5,847 nucleotides of DNA, taken from CAYSBE01 sp044337585. GTDB lineage: Bacteria > Bacteroidota > Bacteroidia > UKL13-3. The notes beneath the pieces are model-generated. The model saw only the letters and a list, made by a program, of their open reading frames with translations, was not told where the DNA came from and searched no databases. The stretch covers positions 1 to 5,847 of the forward strand of contig JBIINH010000147.1 in the NCBI GenBank assembly GCA_044337585.1, read 5' to 3'. Shown here one piece after another: positions 4,862 through 5,847 of the stretch. Numbering within the stretch: the stretch's first letter is position 1; every line of letters starts with the position of its first letter. Position numbers and translations under genes: made by a program.

Positions 4862-5847
4862 AAAATCTTAATTGTATTATTAAGCTTCATCCTTTTACTA
4901 TTGGTTGCTGGATTCTTTCTTCCATCCAAAACTTTAGTCAGTCGACAGATTTCTATTAACCGTTCGGTTGATATTCCTTTCGTGCTTGTCAATGACCTTT
5001 CTAAATGGCCATTATGGTCGCCATGGTATGCTATGGATACATTGGTTACATTAACTTACTCAGAACCTGCAGAAGGCACAAACGCTTATTATACTTGGGA
5101 TAGTAAAAATCGAAATGTGGGAAAAGGGAAAGTGCTTATAACCGAGAGCAAACCATTTGAGCGGATTTTAGTTGACTTAATGTTTGCAGATTGGGGAACG
5201 TCAAAAGTTGAATTTTTATTTGAAAACACCAGCGATAGCAATTGCAATGTGGAATGGTCAATAACTACCGAGCATGGTTGGAATATTGCATCACGCTGGT
5301 TCGGATTATTCATGGATAATATGATTGGAACTGATTTTGAAAATGGATTGAATAAAATTGCCGAGATAAGTGAAAGTATGCCTGCAAGGCTAGTGATAGG
5401 TGGATATGATGCTGAGTTGATAGACGTTTTGCCAATGAAGGTAATAGGCATCAGGTACCAACTGCCGCAACAAAAAATTACTTCAGATATTTTCGCAAAA
5501 AGTTTTGCTAAACTCAATGCAAAGCTCATAAGTGCGAATTTGGAATTGATAGGAATGCCTATGGCTTTATATTATAGTCTTAATCCAAAGAAGCTGGATT
5601 TTGAAGCGGCTATTCCGGTTGCAGGGGTGATTGAGTCCGATAAGCAAATCGTAATGCATGAGTTGCCCCAAACCAAAGCGCTTATTCTTACCTATAAAGG
5701 CGCGTATGATAAGATGGGGCCTGCTTACGAAGCGGCTTATAATTATCTTTCATCAAATGGATTGGTGATGAATACAAATAGTCCGATTAGGGAAATATAC
5801 ATTACAGATCCGGAGTTGGAAAACGATACCGCGATATGGATGACTGA
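4847..5847 (+). CDS. Membrane-anchored SRPBCC + GyrI-like domain protein (3' end cut)
   Basis: An open frame of 333 codons from ATG at 4847 runs off the window end without a stop. Residues 5-24 form an N-terminal membrane segment behind a basic start (MRIFKK). Residues about 30-175 resemble the SRPBCC (START-like, polyketide cyclase) fold: SRQISINRSVDIPFVLVNDL, WPLWSPW (54-60), a VGKGKVLITES strand (91-101), then WFGLFMDNMIGTDFENGL (151-168), typical of the closing helix. Residues about 190-333 form a GyrI-like small-molecule-binding domain, with TYKGAYDKMGPAYEAAYNYL (282-301) and SPIREIYITDPELENDTAIW (312-331), the usual end of that fold. Bacteroidota have many such fusions of about 340 residues, so probably only some ten codons are missing. 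There is no DNA-binding domain, so it is not a classical MerR/AraC regulator. Ligand and role are unknown. It diverges from the transglycosylase across 40 bases. Opposite-strand frames under it are shadows. Confidence 0.9.
   Translation, partial: MRIFKKILIVLLSFILLLLVAGFFLPSKTLVSRQISINRSVDIPFVLVNDLSKWPLWSPWYAMDTLVTLTYSEPAEGTNAYYTWDSKNRNVGKGKVLITESKPFERILVDLMFADWGTSKVEFLFENTSDSNCNVEWSITTEHGWNIASRWFGLFMDNMIGTDFENGLNKIAEISESMPARLVIGGYDAELIDVLPMKVIGIRYQLPQQKITSDIFAKSFAKLNAKLISANLELIGMPMALYYSLNPKKLDFEAAIPVAGVIESDKQIVMHELPQTKALILTYKGAYDKMGPAYEAAYNYLSSNGLVMNTNSPIREIYITDPELENDTAIWMT

Noticed and set aside
4807..4992. 62-residue N-terminal extension of the lytic transglycosylase
   Set aside because: It lies antisense to the start of the divergent SRPBCC-GyrI gene and includes the promoter core. 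The ATG at 4806 precedes a normal signal anchor.
5089..5529. 146-codon minus-strand open frame
   Set aside because: It is a shadow of the clearly coding SRPBCC-GyrI frame on the other strand and has no family resemblance.

Overview
The window reads as chromosomal DNA of a Bacteroidota bacterium. The evidence is the AT-rich composition, protein variants typical of that phylum (QNNHH-type desaturase, short TatD, membrane-anchored SRPBCC-GyrI protein), the lack of clear Shine-Dalgarno sequences, and promoter-like TTTG / TAnnTTTG pairs in place of E. coli-type boxes. The exact order or family cannot be fixed from the sequence. I see no mobile element, CRISPR array, rRNA or tRNA gene.

Layout. Five genes are read leftwards (minus strand) from about 3600 down to 34. 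The first four are a TatD-family metal-dependent hydrolase, the E1-like tRNA dehydratase TcdA, a membrane-anchored M48 zinc metalloprotease and a 104-residue protein of unknown function. They are chained by three identical 4-base ATGA stop/start overlaps and almost certainly form one operon. A 75-base gap then leads to a membrane acyl-CoA/fatty-acid desaturase. Further right, also on the minus strand (4806 to 3835), is a membrane-anchored MltD-like lytic transglycosylase. Its transcript is closed by a strong intrinsic terminator at 3657-3627, just in front of the TatD gene. On the plus strand from 4847 to the window end is a membrane-anchored SRPBCC plus GyrI-like protein, cut by the window edge after 333 codons.

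Regulation. Only 40 bases separate the divergent transglycosylase and SRPBCC-GyrI genes. Within them the two candidate -7 boxes form an imperfect palindrome, and each candidate -33 box lies inside the opposite coding region. The promoters would be interleaved and could not easily be occupied at the same time. The terminator hairpin shows that the longest open frame for the TatD gene starts too far upstream. The real start is the ATG at 3600, with a candidate promoter almost touching it.

Overall this is largely housekeeping and envelope-maintenance DNA: peptidoglycan cleavage, membrane lipid desaturation, membrane-linked proteolysis and tRNA modification. I found no convincing new multi-gene system. 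The points most worth a second look are the interleaved divergent promoter, the terminator/leader arrangement before the TatD gene, and the uncharacterised 104-residue protein coupled to the M48 protease.
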